NCBI GenBank assembly: GCA_023427355.1
Contig: JAEZBK010000028.1
Coordinates: forward strand, 1 to 6,383
DNA from: Pseudomonadota bacterium
GTDB lineage: Bacteria; Pseudomonadota; Alphaproteobacteria; Micropepsales; Micropepsaceae
Length of the DNA stretch: 6,383 nt
Direction of reading: 5' to 3'
The notes under the pieces were generated by a model, which saw only the letters and a program-made list of their open reading frames with translations, was not told the DNA's origin and searched no databases. Positions 5,853 through 6,383 of the stretch are shown here, piece after piece (positions within the stretch are counted from its first letter, which is position 1; every line of letters begins with the position of its first letter). Position numbers and translations under genes: made by a program.

Positions 5853-5854
5853 CG

Positions 5855-6301
5855 ATGCAGGACACCCTCGCCCTCTACTATCCTTGGATCAAGGCGCTGC
5901 ATCTGATTGCGGTGATCGCCTGGATGGCGGGCATGCTCTACCTGCCGCGGCTTTTCGTCTATCATTGCCAGGCTGCGCCAGGCAGCGACGGCAGCGAGCG
6001 CTTCAAGGTGATGGAGCGCAAGCTGCTCAAGGCCATCATCAATCCGGCCATGATCGCCGTTTGGATCATCGGCCTCGTGCTGGCCTGGATCACCGAGGCC
6101 TGGACCCAGCCCTGGTTCCACATCAAGTTCACGCTGGTTTTCATCCTCAGCGGCTTCCACGGCTTCCTGTCGGCGCGGGTGAAGGATTTCGCCGCCGACC
6201 GCAATACCAGAAGCGAGCGTTTCTACCGGATCATCAATGAAGTCCCCGCCCTGATCATGATCGCGGTGGTCATTCTTGCGGTGGTAAAACCCTTTTCCTG
6301 A
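5855..6301 (+). CDS. hemJ: Protoporphyrinogen IX oxidase, HemJ type (membrane)
   Basis: HemJ oxidises protoporphyrinogen IX to protoporphyrin IX in the inner membrane, which feeds ferrochelatase; its characterised cyanobacterial relative binds heme b. The 148-residue product has about four hydrophobic helices (near 12-35, 60-82, 89-107 and 128-146). Conserved family features visible are KALHLIAVIAWMAGMLYLPR (13-32) with the probable heme-ligand His16, MERKLLKAIINPAM (53-66), FHIKFTLVF (88-96) with Lys91, SGFHGF, and the closing NEVPALIMIAVVILAVVKPF. I chose the ATG at 5855: CAGG lies seven bases upstream and the family N-terminus starts there. An upstream TTG at 5816 would overlap hemH and add 13 residues that are not family-like. 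With HemH next to it, two consecutive steps of the pathway are encoded together, which limits release of reactive protoporphyrin. Confidence 0.93.
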   Translation: MQDTLALYYPWIKALHLIAVIAWMAGMLYLPRLFVYHCQAAPGSDGSERFKVMERKLLKAIINPAMIAVWIIGLVLAWITEAWTQPWFHIKFTLVFILSGFHGFLSARVKDFAADRNTRSERFYRIINEVPALIMIAVVILAVVKPFS

Positions 6302-6383
6302 CCCGTTTTCAGCCATAATTCCTGAACGCTGCGGGCATTTGCACGGCCTGAAAATCCGGCTATAACCTTCCCGTCTCCTGATC
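6302..6383. other. Non-coding tail after hemJ
   Basis: These 82 bases hold no convincing gene start and no hairpin followed by a T-run, so no terminator for the heme operon is visible. By synteny with Caulobacter-type genomes rho would be expected next on the same strand, but it begins beyond the window if present. Confidence 0.6.
6339..6366 (+). promoter_or_regulatory. Possible promoter for the next downstream gene
   Basis: TATAAC (6361-6366) matches the -10 consensus at five of six positions. Sixteen bases upstream, TTGCAC (6339-6344) shares only the TTG with the -35 consensus. Its place between hemJ and the expected rho makes a separate promoter plausible. The score is modest and the downstream gene is not visible. 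Confidence 0.3.

Noticed and set aside
5816..5854. Longer hemJ from a TTG at 5816
   Set aside because: It would overlap the end of hemH and add 13 residues not typical of HemJ; the ATG at 5855 has a well-placed CAGG.
5723..6316. Open frame of 197 codons on the minus strand opposite hemJ
   Set aside because: It is a charged, low-complexity translation antisense to the conserved membrane protein HemJ, with no supporting ribosome site or family.
6302..6383. Terminator after hemJ
   Set aside because: CCTGAA occurs twice as a direct repeat, but there is no stable stem followed by a T-run.

Overview
The window is about 6.4 kb of G+C-rich chromosomal DNA carrying eight housekeeping genes in two divergent blocks around one intergenic region of about 280 bases. 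Gene content, gene order and protein signatures point to an alphaproteobacterium. As I recall it, the same order (rho-side hemJ-hemH-hemE, then ppsR-maf-aroE-coaE-dnaQ) flanks the chromosomal replication origin in Caulobacter-type genomes. I see no mobile element, tRNA, rRNA, CRISPR array or accessory island.

Left block, minus strand, read from about 3513 down to 1: ppsR (DUF299 kinase/pyrophosphorylase acting on pyruvate-phosphate dikinase or PEP synthase), maf (nucleotide pyrophosphatase), aroE (shikimate dehydrogenase), coaE (dephospho-CoA kinase) and dnaQ (proofreading subunit of DNA polymerase III, cut by the window edge). All four junctions overlap, by 4, 4, 8 and 1 bases, so this is almost certainly one translationally coupled operon. 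The products serve unrelated pathways: PEP/pyruvate control, nucleotide-pool cleaning, aromatic synthesis, CoA synthesis and replication fidelity.

Right block, plus strand, 3794 to 6301: hemE (uroporphyrinogen decarboxylase), hemH (ferrochelatase) and hemJ (membrane protoporphyrinogen oxidase). Gaps are 13 and 2 bases, so this is a late-heme operon. The coproporphyrinogen oxidase step (hemF or hemN) is not in the window. HemH carries a cysteine group at its C-terminus plus an internal Cys pair, which suggests a [2Fe-2S] ferrochelatase. The last 82 bases hold no gene but may contain a promoter for the next gene, probably rho by synteny.

The stretch most worth attention is the divergent ppsR-hemE intergenic region. 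It sits where the Caulobacter origin sits. It contains several DnaA-box-like 9-mers (none perfect), three GANTC methylation sites (four counting one just inside ppsR, against five in the rest of the window), two abutting perfect palindromes, a strong GC hairpin and an AT-rich tract of about 36% G+C next to hemE. I read it as a candidate chromosomal origin overlapping a cell-cycle-methylated hemE promoter. This is inference from synteny and motifs, not proof.
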